From the NCBI GenBank assembly GCA_032353305.1, contig JAUCNG010395812.1, forward strand, positions 1-10,694: a stretch of DNA of 10,694 nucleotides. Direction: 5' to 3'. The notes beneath the pieces are model-generated. The model was not told the origin of the DNA and ran no database searches. It saw only the letters and a list, made by a program, of their open reading frames with translations. Shown one piece after another: positions 1 through 7,652 of the stretch. How positions within the stretch are numbered: position 1 is the first letter of the stretch; each line of letters begins with the position of its first letter. The stretch is from Cephalothrix spiralis (Eukaryota > Nemertea > Palaeonemertea > Archinemertea > Cephalotrichidae). The position numbers and the translations under genes were made by a program.

Positions 1-476
1 CAGACACCAGGTCAAGGTCACAACCTTGAAAAATCGTCTGAAATCTTTAAAAGAGTTATATTGTATGTTTACGAAGTCTGAACCGAGTAGCTCAACTCCT
101 TCTATATGAGGCCGAGAACTTTTCAATCATCCCTCGTATGAGTTAAGTCTTTTTTATAAAGAAAAAAATATCTCAATAAATAGAATGTTTAAATTGTTAG
201 GGAAAATAAAATTCATCATCCTTGTTTTGAAAGTTCCTTTGGAAAATTTATTAAATGTTAAATAAAATAACTGTATAAATGATATAAATAATACAATGCA
301 ACGGTTAGCTTTTGGTTGGCTTTTGATACCTGATACTTGATGAAAAGTGGATTGTATTGACTGAAATGGTTACCGATATTTCAAAGTTTTATCAACTGGA
401 TCATCGAAAATAGATCGCCATTGGTCAACATCACATTGTTGTATTGAATATGATTTTTTGCTCTTTAATGTTTCAG
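1..476 (+). other. intron of the USP1-like gene (3' part) with acceptor
   Basis: No coding frame is supported here. The stretch ends in a pyrimidine-rich tract and TTTCAG at 471-476, the acceptor of the first visible exon. An in-frame TAA at 466-468 shows that the exon cannot extend further left. The only other structures are a tandem pair of AGGTCA half-sites at 9-20 and a small stem (TCAAGGT / ACCTTGA) at 12-29. Confidence 0.6.
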
Positions 477-571
477 TACAAATCCTAGTGATGCTGTTAC
501 TCCCAAAAAACAAGAAGAAACATTGGGTCCAACTTCAGTTGTCGCCGGTCTTTCATCCCTAGAAAATCTAG
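477..571 (+). CDS. USP1: USP1-like exon: start of the catalytic Cys box
   Basis: The 95-nt exon begins after TTTCAG with the third base of a split codon and ends with the first base of a Gly codon before GTAAGT. It encodes about 31 residues, ending in VVAGLSSLENLG. This is the GLxxLxNLG part of the USP Cys box; the catalytic Cys follows in the next exon. The stretch before it (TNPSDAVTPKKQEETLGP) is polar and probably disordered, as in the N-terminal region of USP1. There is no ATG, so the start codon lies in an exon upstream of the window. Confidence 0.82.
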
Positions 572-1011
572 GTAAGTTTATTAATCAAAACCAATCAGCT
601 CGCAGTATATTGACCCAAATGACGTCATCAATAAAACATAATTACAATTTTGGATGAGCAATTACTGTCATATCGATGTTTTTCTATAAATACTTGCGAT
701 CTAAAAATCGGACATCGTATAAATTACAGAGTCAGGGAAACTTGGAACATTGATAATAAGACCTTGTTAAAATTTTTTGACTTTTTAGTACTTGGTCAAA
801 AAATAAATTTTCTGAAATTTCTGTTTAACTAGAAATTTTGATTAAAAGTCAAAGATTTAACTTAGTCAGGGTTAGTTAGGAAAAAATTTCCTGAAATATT
901 GTCGCGTCTGATAATTATTTGTTGATGCAAAATAGCATTCTTAGTTGCGGCTGAATGAAATTAAAAGTTGGAGAGTGATTAGGACAGAGCGAGCGGCTTT
1001 GAGGCGTAGAG
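572..1011 (+). other. first part of the large intron
   Basis: Donor GTAAGT is at 572-577. The sequence is AT-rich with no convincing coding frame; the 60-codon frame at 650-832 has no recognisable protein character. From about 730 to 905 it contains 'gtcaggg' words (731-737 and 865-871) that look like a degraded dispersed repeat. A tRNA-like stretch starts near 967. A TGACGTCA word at 620-627 is most simply chance. Confidence 0.5.
731..905. repeat. possible degraded 'gtcagggaaa' dispersed repeat
   Basis: GTCAGGGAAACTTGGAAC starts at 731 and a second GTCAGGG lies at 865-871, followed by a G/A-rich stretch and TTTCCTGAAATATTG. Words of this type recur in an abundant dispersed repeat of invertebrate genomes, and a related fragment sits at 7168-7245. 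Borders cannot be fixed from one copy, and the assignment is from memory of such repeats. Confidence 0.3.
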
Positions 1012-1685
1012 TCCAGGGCCAGTGGCGTAACGCAAGCATCGGGGGCCCTTATGACTCTTAGGGCCCGTGGCCCCCTAAACTTTTAAAGTTGACCAAATTC
1101 ATATGTACCTGGATAAATACCTGACATTGATACGAAAAAGTATTTCAATGTGGTGCCGGCAATTTCAGCTATCTAAAAAACCCACATTCCATCTGTTTCC
1201 TTGATTTTTCTATCAACTCCAAACAAACATTTCGTTTTTTATTGAAGTTCATGTATATACCAGGATTTTATGAGGATTTTTAGGATTAATGTAATGATTT
1301 TTTAATAACATTCCTTCGCTACAAACTTAATACATGTATTTTTGCTTTACAGTAAATGAATATAATCTCTGCATCATTAACCATAACAAATTTTTCATAT
1401 TTGGCACAGGCCTTTGCACAAATAAACATAAAATCTTGTGCCGAGCGTAGCGAGGCGTGTAAATTTTGCGTTTAATGACTAAATTTAACCACTCTTTTCA
1501 CATTCTGGACATTCTTGGGGGCCCCGAGGCTAATATAGAATTAATATATTTCTAGACTGACTTGGAGCCGGCGAAATTACACCATCAAAAATGTACAGAT
1601 TGAATTTTGTCGTGGGCCCCCTAATTCGGGGGCCCTTAGGAAGTGCTCTAACCTTCCTAAAGGCCGTTACGCCACTGTCCAGGGC
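1012..1685. repeat. 8-bp target-site duplication flanking the MITE
   Basis: TCCAGGGC occurs at 1012-1019 directly before the left inverted repeat and again at 1678-1685 directly after the right one. It is identical and abuts both ends. An 8-bp duplication is the signature of hAT-superfamily insertion. Confidence 0.85.
1020..1677. mobile_element. non-autonomous hAT-type MITE, 658 bp
   Basis: The element starts CAGTGGCGTAACG (1020-1032) and ends in the exact reverse complement CGTTACGCCACTG (1665-1677). It is bounded by a perfect 8-bp duplication, TCCAGGGC. Both ends carry subterminal GGGGGCCC/GGGCCCCC clusters (1040-1077, 1516-1526 and 1614-1635), a common transposase-binding layout. The interior is AT-rich and encodes no transposase; the 64-codon frame at 1591-1785 runs across the right end and is not a gene. 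The 8-bp duplication and CAG...CTG ends point to hAT, with movement by a transposase supplied elsewhere. The intact duplication suggests a fairly recent insertion. Confidence 0.8.
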
Positions 1686-1810
1686 TCATGTTTTCTCGAC
1701 ATTTTATATAAACAGTTATTTGACGAAATGTCCTTGGACAAAAATGAATTACTTGACGAGTGGCGCTAAGGGATTAGTGAAATAACCATAATAAAAAAAT
1801 GTAAAAACCC

Positions 1811-1860
1811 ACCAAATGCTGGCCGTTGTATAATGGTTTTTATACAACGCCAGCCGTGGT
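1811..1860. repeat. strong imperfect palindrome (hairpin)
   Basis: GCTGGCCGTTGTATA (1818-1832) pairs with TATACAACGCCAGC (1841-1854), with one bulged C and an eight-base loop. An outer ACCA (1811-1814) pairs with TGGT (1857-1860). It lies just beyond the polyadenylation signals of the nested minus-strand gene. It could be a folded element end or a chance palindrome. The stem is too short for a typical microRNA precursor. Confidence 0.6.
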
Positions 1861-1887
1861 CCTGCACCGCCTCTTAAAATAACTTTT

Positions 1888-1893
1888 TTTATT
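1888..1893 (-). other. second AATAAA polyadenylation signal candidate
   Basis: TTTATT on the plus strand reads AATAAA on the minus strand, about 185 bp after the stop codon of the nested gene. Confidence 0.35.
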
Positions 1894-1966
1894 GAAACAG
1901 CCAAATGATAAAAAAACACAATAGCATTTCATAATGTTTTAATCATCTTTAATTCAATAAGCATAT

Positions 1967-1972
1967 TTTATT
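1967..1972 (-). other. AATAAA polyadenylation signal candidate for the nested gene
   Basis: TTTATT on the plus strand gives a canonical AATAAA about 106 bp downstream of the TAA stop of the minus-strand gene. This spacing is typical for a short 3' UTR. It is the first such hexamer after the stop. Confidence 0.5.
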
Positions 1973-2077
1973 GGTAGTCTATATCAATCTCTACATAATT
2001 TCCCCTAAAATCTAAGTATACTCTAGCATTTGAAAATAAAATTTTACATATTATGAACTTTAATAATGTCAACATGT

Positions 2078-4702
2078 TTAATCGAGTGAAGGACTTTGGC
2101 GTAAAAGCGGTTCTTCTTCTGCTTTAGATTCGTCTGTTGAATTAGTTGTATTCGATGTATTTTCAAGGAAATCTAAAGTTAATTCTTCATCACTTTGCTT
2201 GAAGGTTGATAATTCGGTGTCTATCGGTGGTCGGGTGGTTTTTCGCGAAAGTGCTTTGCCATGATTTCGTCGTTTTGGACGCTTTCTAAAATGCGCCCAA
2301 GGACAATATTTTGGTCGCTTAGGTTTGTCACAAGTTTTTAATGGAAGTTGAGTTGCGCATGCGTCACCACTGTTTACCGGTTGCACTTTAGGGGTATTCG
2401 AAGCTAAGCCTTCACCAATCTCTGGTATAGCTGAATCATTTTTGTGTAAATTTTGAGATGACCTCTCAGCCTCAAAATCTGCTGACTCTGCGGGTAAGCC
2501 CGTTATTTCGTTTTCCGAGTCTCCTTTTGAACACTTTCTAAAATGCGCCCAAGGACGATATTTTGGTCGCTTACGTTTGTCACTAGTTTCTAATGGAAGT
2601 TTTGGAGGTGCGTATGCTGAATCTTTTTGGTGTAAATTTTGAGATGTACTCTCAACCTCACTATCTGCTGACTCAGCGGGTAAGTCCATAATTTGGTATG
2701 GTTCGGGCTCTCCCAAATTGGCTGAAAATGGATGGGGATGAACACGCGGACAATGTTTGATAGGTTTTCCTTTAGCTTTGTATTTCATAGGACAATAACG
2801 CCAATAATATGGCCATTGTTCAATCCAAGGACGAAACATACACGATCTGTTTTCTATATTATTCAACTCAGTCACATATTTTTTTATAAGGTGCCTCACT
2901 TTATATTCTATAATGTCTTTTGATAGGTCGTCGCCATACTTCAAAGTTATTTCCATTAATTTAGTCAATGATAAAAGTATCGCTAGAAGTATTCCATTTT
3001 GCACTGAATATTCATCATGAAATTGTGGCACTGCAGAATACGTTATACTTAATATAAAAATCCCAACAAATTGTTTTAAAAGAAGTTCTAGGGAGGCCGG
3101 TCCCATTGGCTTCAGGACGTCAATTATTTCATTATATAGCTTTAGATGAATAACTGGTATTCCAGAATCTTGCTTATACCCAATTAAATGAATGTTTTCA
3201 CATGGGCTGACATTTTCCTTTTGGTATTCACAACATTGTTTGAAAATAATTGACTTTAACATTCTATACTCCTTCTCAAAATTTCTTACACAAGTGTATA
3301 CATAATGTACAATCGCGATTATAAATATGACGAAGGGAAGATATTCATCGTAATGTGAAATTATGTTTTGCACTATTACCTCGCTTCCCACTGCAATGAA
3401 GGGGAAACAAATAAACGTAAAAGCCATGTAAAACAATATGGAAATTAGATAAATCATGATATTTTGAAATATTTTCCATTTTGATTTTTCTAGGAAAAAT
3501 GATAAAGAAACGAATGGTAAAACATAGACTATGAGCCACCAATGTTCTTTACAATGTTTCCAAAATTTGCGAGAGCCAATAAGACAAAGTCTGCTTAACA
3601 GCATGTCATAATAATTGCTCTTTCCGGTAATGGTTTTTTTGTGTATCCATTCCAGTGCCTGTTTCAGTTTAGTTTCATTAGTGGTATATGATTGGTTAGT
3701 ATCATCGAAGTCGTACAGTTCTTTTACCGAAAGTAGTAAACGTACAATAAAAATAAAGAGGAATGTAGATGCATCATCTATTAACGATTTCATTTGTTTA
3801 CTAACAAATTTTTCAACAAACGGTTTTGCATAAAATGCAAAAATTACTAAAACACTTGATAAAATAATTAATAAAGGTGAATTCAGACATGGGAATTTCA
3901 GTAGTTTTAGATAAATTGTATTAGAATTTTCAGAAAGCAGAGTGTATTTTACTTTTTCTGTCGTTCGTTCATTTTCATTTTGTCCGCAACAGGCATGGTA
4001 TAAAATAGGATTAAAAGGGTCAAATATATAGTACAGTAAAAAAGGAAACATTATCCAGTGCGCGAATGGCATCAGTATATAATAATACCAATAACTGTGG
4101 TATTCTATTTCTTCACCTTCAGTTTTAGTATCAGAGGCATTAAAGCATTGATAATTACGTGATTGTACTAAAAGATACTGATAAAATCTAGTTAACCCTT
4201 TGCAAACTAAGAAACCTCTCTTTCCTGTAATTGATGTTATTTCAGACGCAAGTGATGCTCTTATACTCGCAGGATCAGTGTCATTTTTACATGCTGCTAC
4301 AAATTTTAAATTAGTATCCAGTATAGAAAACCCCAAAAGCCACCTAACGAAATTTCTAGGAAGTTTTAATATTGGTTTTTCCTTCTTTCGAAAAACAAGA
4401 GCGTTTACTTCACCAAAGCCTTCGATTTCCCATTCAACATATATGAAGTTATTACCATTATCAAGTAAAGAACGTAACTTTTCCTTGAAATAATCAGGAA
4501 AAACGAATTTTCCACATGATGAATTAGTTGCATTATGGGTCTCAAAATCTGTGGAACTAACTGCAGTTGAATTATGTGTTTCCAAATCTGTTGAATTAAC
4601 TGCATTTGTTTTATTTATTGGCATACCACTCATAGGTTCAATCCCAATAATTAAGACGATGATAATTAATTTATTCATGTTTAGAGCAAATCCAATGTAC
4701 AT
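2078..4702 (-). CDS. uncharacterised intronless multi-pass membrane protein nested in a USP1 intron
   Basis: I do not recognise this protein. The uninterrupted 874-codon frame ends in TAA and is far too long to be chance. A hydrophobic signal peptide (about residues 9-26, MNKLIIIVLIIG...) leads into an ectodomain (about 27-200) rich in N-x-S/T sites, with Cys at 63, 138, 167 and 187. Membrane segments lie near 204-227, 273-292, 388-405, 411-438, 454-472, 540-560 and 570-588; 310-326 is also hydrophobic. Seven segments after a cleaved signal would put the tail (589-874) in the cytosol, which fits its Lys/Arg clusters. The tail carries a duplicated block (673-728 and 735-810) and an acidic dileucine motif, EEEPLL (862-867). 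Met9 (codon 4678-4676) has A at -3 whereas Met1 has T, and the signal peptide starts there, so Met9 may be the true start. It could be a receptor, channel or transporter; nothing decides which. Confidence 0.85.
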   Translation of the reverse strand: MYIGFALNMNKLIIIVLIIGIEPMSGMPINKTNAVNSTDLETHNSTAVSSTDFETHNATNSSCGKFVFPDYFKEKLRSLLDNGNNFIYVEWEIEGFGEVNALVFRKKEKPILKLPRNFVRWLLGFSILDTNLKFVAACKNDTDPASIRASLASEITSITGKRGFLVCKGLTRFYQYLLVQSRNYQCFNASDTKTEGEEIEYHSYWYYYILMPFAHWIMFPFLLYYIFDPFNPILYHACCGQNENERTTEKVKYTLLSENSNTIYLKLLKFPCLNSPLLIILSSVLVIFAFYAKPFVEKFVSKQMKSLIDDASTFLFIFIVRLLLSVKELYDFDDTNQSYTTNETKLKQALEWIHKKTITGKSNYYDMLLSRLCLIGSRKFWKHCKEHWWLIVYVLPFVSLSFFLEKSKWKIFQNIMIYLISILFYMAFTFICFPFIAVGSEVIVQNIISHYDEYLPFVIFIIAIVHYVYTCVRNFEKEYRMLKSIIFKQCCEYQKENVSPCENIHLIGYKQDSGIPVIHLKLYNEIIDVLKPMGPASLELLLKQFVGIFILSITYSAVPQFHDEYSVQNGILLAILLSLTKLMEITLKYGDDLSKDIIEYKVRHLIKKYVTELNNIENRSCMFRPWIEQWPYYWRYCPMKYKAKGKPIKHCPRVHPHPFSANLGEPEPYQIMDLPAESADSEVESTSQNLHQKDSAYAPPKLPLETSDKRKRPKYRPWAHFRKCSKGDSENEITGLPAESADFEAERSSQNLHKNDSAIPEIGEGLASNTPKVQPVNSGDACATQLPLKTCDKPKRPKYCPWAHFRKRPKRRNHGKALSRKTTRPPIDTELSTFKQSDEELTLDFLENTSNTTNSTDESKAEEEPLLRQSPSLD
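2273..2686 (-). repeat. internal tandem duplication in the nested gene's tail
   Basis: Copy 1 (2686-2519, residues 673-728) and copy 2 (2500-2273, residues 735-810) share LPAESAD, SQNLH, DSA, LPL and a strongly conserved KRPKYxPWAHFRK. Copy 2 has about 20 extra residues between the two halves. At DNA level the block 'tttctaaaatgcgcccaagg' is identical in both, so the duplication looks fairly recent or homogenised. Confidence 0.85.
4523..4600 (-). repeat. 13-residue tandem repeat near the nested protein's N-terminus
   Basis: Residues 35-47 (VNSTDLETHNSTA) and 48-60 (VSSTDFETHNATN) are two adjacent 39-bp copies. The first copy has two N-glycosylation sequons and the second has one, so duplication raised the glycan density just after the signal peptide. 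Confidence 0.8.
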
Positions 4703-4899
4703 GTATATCCTATCCTATACTTCAAATACTATATTGTCTTTAAAAAAGTAGGTCCTGTGAGTTCGGGCGAAGTGCACAACATAATATCAACAACACATGA
4801 TGCAGTATATTACTTTTTTTTAAATACTAACATGCTTTTGACCTGAAAATATACCAATTACAAATGTATTACAAAATTGAACCAAATTAATGACTACTA

Positions 4900-5200
4900 C
4901 AGTGCTCCAAGTTGTCCTATTTTTCGATTATGTGTCCTACTTTGTCCTACTTTTTGGATTGATGTCCTACTTTTTAGAAAATATGAATTTTTCTGCTTTA
5001 TTTTGACGCTAAAATGCAAATTTTTTGGCTCGCGCCTACTCGCTTTTTTAACGAATTATGTCTCTTTCTTATTCTTATCTTTGTTTATTGATAATTATAT
5101 ATCTGACTACTTGATAACTTTACCTAAAAGTACCTCCAATTTCGCGTATATCTGGTTTTATAAAGTCTTACTTTTTTGTAGGGGCAGACTTGGAGCACTG
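4900..5200. mobile_element. 301-bp inverted-repeat element (MITE)
   Basis: The left end, CAGTGCTCCAAGT (4900-4912), is matched by ACTTGGAGCACTG (5188-5200) as an exact 13-bp inverted repeat. The left subterminal part repeats TGTCCTAxTTT several times (from about 4914 to 4974), and GTCTTACTTTTTT recurs near the right end. No transposase is encoded; the 122-codon frame at 4877-5245 merely crosses the element. Flanks are CTACTA before and CTACAA after, a 5 of 6 match, or a 3-bp CTA duplication. There is no clear 8-bp duplication, so the superfamily is open. It starts about 200 bp upstream of the nested gene's start codon. Confidence 0.68.
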
Positions 5201-6971
5201 CTACAACCAAAAATGGTTCTATTCTTGCTACAACTGGATGTTTAAGGACGGAGTGGCCTACTCAAATATTCATAATTCAAGAGGCAAAATAGAGAGATTA
5301 TAATCTCAAATAATCAGCAAAATAGAAAATAATAAGAATAAAAAATTATCCGACTATTAAAACGTTAAGTCGTCATTTTAATTATCGATGACGTAATAAC
5401 GCAAAATTGACGCAAAAATTTCGATAAATAACTTCCCATTCTAATTTTGATTATACAATGTAGATGTATATTATTTTAAAATATCATGGATTTCAAATTA
5501 GCTATAAGTTTTACCAAAAGTACATAAAACTATGTACTCTTGGTTTTACTGTACATCTTTAGCGTTTTTGCTTTAGTCTTTGGGAGAAAATCGGTTTTCG
5601 CCGCTAAATAACATTTGCAAAACTTGCTTTATAATTGGTATTTTTAAGAACTTAAAATTATGCATTGAACTACGTTAGATTTTACGGAGTTAAACCGAGA
5701 ACAATATACCTTTTCTTTATTAAAAATCATCCGGGGTCTTACACCGGGCAAATATGGGATTTAGAATCTACATACCAATTTAAACGTCCAAATGAGCGTA
5801 AATATAGTTTTTGTATCTGAATAATAAATTGAATTATTAAGTTGAAATTGGAACGATTATTTATGTCATTAAGGATTTCAACACATACCTAAAAAACCTT
5901 ATAAATCTTGATCACTCCTTCTGAAATTTCCTAAGTTCCACAAGAGGAAATAAAGCTCAAAGTACAGTAATTAAGCTCGCAATAAGCGGTGTTATCATGT
6001 TATGATCCGATATTGATCATATGATAAAACATGCACACCTTTTGAATTTGACAAGAATCATGTATCGGTTCTATAGAAAATCCTGACTTTGTTATAAAAC
6101 TTCTTTTATATAGCCAACGTGAAGTATAAAATGTATGATGTATACTAGTATGGTTAACAATACTGTGATATTTTGAGCCTATAGTCTGATATCTTCAGTA
6201 AACCATAGACTGTGTGCCAAAAATTTAAATGTGACTTGAATACCGAATTTCAATCTTTTAAAAATAATCATTTTGGACCAAATGAATGAATATTTTTGAA
6301 TTGAATGAATATTCCGAAATAGGTTGGTACATGTGTTAAGTGCCGGTACTGATACTTTATGAGAGTAGTACTATACATAAAAATATATCTACAAATAATA
6401 AGGTCTTAGATGGGGAGGTGGTCTTCTAAACTATGCTTAGTCCACTTTTTTTTGAAAAACCATGAAAATAAGCGCAAAATTCTGCATCAGAAGTTTTTTC
6501 GGAATTCAAATTTTGTATCAATTTTTTCATCTATACCAGGTTTGAAAATTGCCAATCTTCGAAATGTTGTAGTTCTAAACTATGATATTAGGTCCAGATA
6601 TATTTTTTCTAAGTCAAAATCTTGGAAGTTTTTTGTCTGAAACAACCAGAAAATTATTAGCATAAAAAACGTTGAAAATGATAACTAAGTTAAAAATGCT
6701 TAATTACGACGTCACTAATTCTTAAATTCAGCGCTATTGCAGCTGTAATTAATGTATAACATACCATGCAACCGTGATGCCCCTTTGATACAAAAAGTCC
6801 AAATTTCCACATGGTTAACACAAAACCTGATTTTGAAACAATTCTTCTGAACAATTTGTAAAAGTTTTGTCAAAGTGACTCTGTTATATACGTCCGGTCA
6901 CATTATTCTGTTCTGATGATCATGTAAAACGTAAATGTTTTTAATTAAATTTTACTAAATATTATTTTCAG
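5201..6971 (+). other. last part of the large intron with acceptor
   Basis: This is about 1.8 kb of AT-rich sequence without a credible coding frame; the frame at 6410-6640 has no protein-like character. It ends in ATTATTTTCAG at the acceptor (6970-6971). Inside are a 14-bp perfect palindrome (5294-5307), a 14-bp-stem hairpin (5513-5544) and a 12-bp direct repeat TTCTAAACTATG (6424-6435 and 6573-6584), perhaps an old local duplication. Confidence 0.55.
5513..5544. repeat. hairpin with 14-bp stem
   Basis: ACCAAAAGTACATA (5513-5526) and TATGTACTCTTGGT (5531-5544) form a 14-position stem with one mismatch and an AAAC loop. No associated gene or element border is visible. Confidence 0.6.
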
Positions 6972-7090
6972 GTAATACCTGTTTCTTGAACAGTGTTCTT
7001 CAAGTTTTGCGGTATACTCCAGGATTTCATGATCGGCTCTTTTACCTCAAGAATGAAATTTTATCAGCATTTCATGAAATAAAGCTAGAG
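6972..7090 (+). CDS. USP1: USP1-like exon: catalytic cysteine
   Basis: The 119-nt exon completes the Gly codon begun at 571 and encodes 40 residues starting GNTCFLNSVLQVLRYTPGF. The Cys codon TGT at 6980-6982 is the USP catalytic nucleophile, and the Asn before the Thr belongs to the conserved GNTC motif. The motif after it, LQVLRYTPGF, is typical of USP1. The exon ends in phase 0 with ...HEIKLE before GTATTT. An intron between LG and NTC splits the Cys box. Confidence 0.87.
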
Positions 7091-7595
7091 GTATTTATCT
7101 GATTCATGTATACAATTTAGCTATAATTCATGAACTAACATTTGAAAAATGGAATATTGATCTGTGACAGGGCTGCCACTTACTCTGCAAATCCGTGGGA
7201 AGTCGGGAAATCATAAATTTGGGCAGAAAAATCAGGGAAAAGACATGAATCAGTCATAAATATTCAACATTGATAAGTCAAAGATATGGCCTGGTGGTCA
7301 ACATGTATAGTTAGACCTTCAGACCTTATTGTTAGATTGTTTCATTGAAATACAAACATGTATTGCAAATTATTTAATTAATATGCATTATTGTTTTCAT
7401 GATAATTCTTAAAAACTTTGAAAGAAGGACTTTGTCACATCCGTAGAACGCTTCCTTAGATACGTTAGTGATATTTAGTTTGACTTCCTGGAAATTAAGA
7501 GTAATCGTTTACTATACTAGATATGCAGGGGAATTGTCAAAAATATAAATATAAAATAAAAACTCAGTTAAATTCAATTATTTATCTTTATTCAG
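7091..7595 (+). other. intron (505 bp) of the USP1-like gene
   Basis: Donor GTATTT is at 7091 and acceptor TTTATTCAG ends at 7595. It is AT-rich and has no coding frame. It contains a short dispersed-repeat fragment near 7168-7245. Confidence 0.75.
7168..7245 (+). repeat. fragment of a CAGGGCTGCCA... 'cagggaaa' dispersed repeat
   Basis: CAGGGCTGCCACTTACTCTG at 7168 is followed by GTGGGAAGTCGGGAAATC and ATCAGGGAAAAG. The combination of a CAGGGCTGCCACT start and repeated tCAGGGAAA words is familiar from a widespread invertebrate interspersed repeat, probably DNA-transposon derived. The matching right end was not found, so this looks truncated. Confidence 0.4.
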
Positions 7596-7652
7596 GAAGG
7601 CACGGATTATGAAGCACCGGCTGCATGGAAATTTCTACGACACTTATCTAAA
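7596..7652 (+). CDS. USP1: USP1-like exon, 19 codons
   Basis: This 57-nt phase-0 exon lies between TTATTCAG and GTAAGT and encodes EGTDYEAPAAWKFLRHLSK. It falls between the Cys box and the NPMFEG motif. There USPs have the helical thumb region, and the sequence has helix-like character. The small size makes it less certain than its neighbours, but both splice sites are good and the frame joins cleanly on both sides. Confidence 0.72.

Larger units (their letters stand above)
967..1700 (+). repeat. tRNA-like (SINE-type) repeat interrupted by the MITE
   Basis: Two flanks of the MITE read together as a tRNA-derived unit. The left flank, 968-1011, has a box-A-like TGGAGAGTGATTAGGACAG followed by AGCGAGCGGCTTTGAGGCG. 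The right flank, 1678-1700, continues GTCCAGGGCTCATG, which resembles the T-arm/box B sequence GGGTTCAAATCC. Only about 70 bp of it is outside the MITE. It is degenerate and the folding is not clean, so it is a SINE head or tRNA relic rather than a working tRNA. Confidence 0.4.
1686..2077 (-). other. downstream flank / probable 3' UTR of the nested gene
   Basis: No coding region is seen. On the minus strand this is the downstream side of the 874-codon gene. It holds two AATAAA polyadenylation signals (1972-1967 and 1893-1888) and then a GC-richer hairpin at 1811-1860. The 3' UTR probably occupies about 2077 down to 1950 or 1870. Confidence 0.5.

Noticed and set aside
620-627. CRE site TGACGTCA, with related words near 5390 and 6708
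   Set aside because: Eight-base words occur by chance in 10 kb, and none is next to a visible promoter.
1591-1785. 64-codon plus-strand frame across the MITE right end
   Set aside because: It runs through the inverted repeat and target duplication, with no protein-like content.
1811-1860. microRNA precursor
   Set aside because: The stem is only about 14-18 bp with a short loop, below the usual length for a Dicer substrate.
1880-2077. Retrogene hallmark (poly-A tail) for the nested gene
   Set aside because: Only a run of seven T is present on the plus strand and no flanking target duplication was found, so retroposition is not shown directly.
4877-5245. 122-codon plus-strand frame
   Set aside because: It spans the whole 301-bp inverted-repeat element and its composition (Phe/Leu/Tyr-rich) only reflects T-rich DNA.
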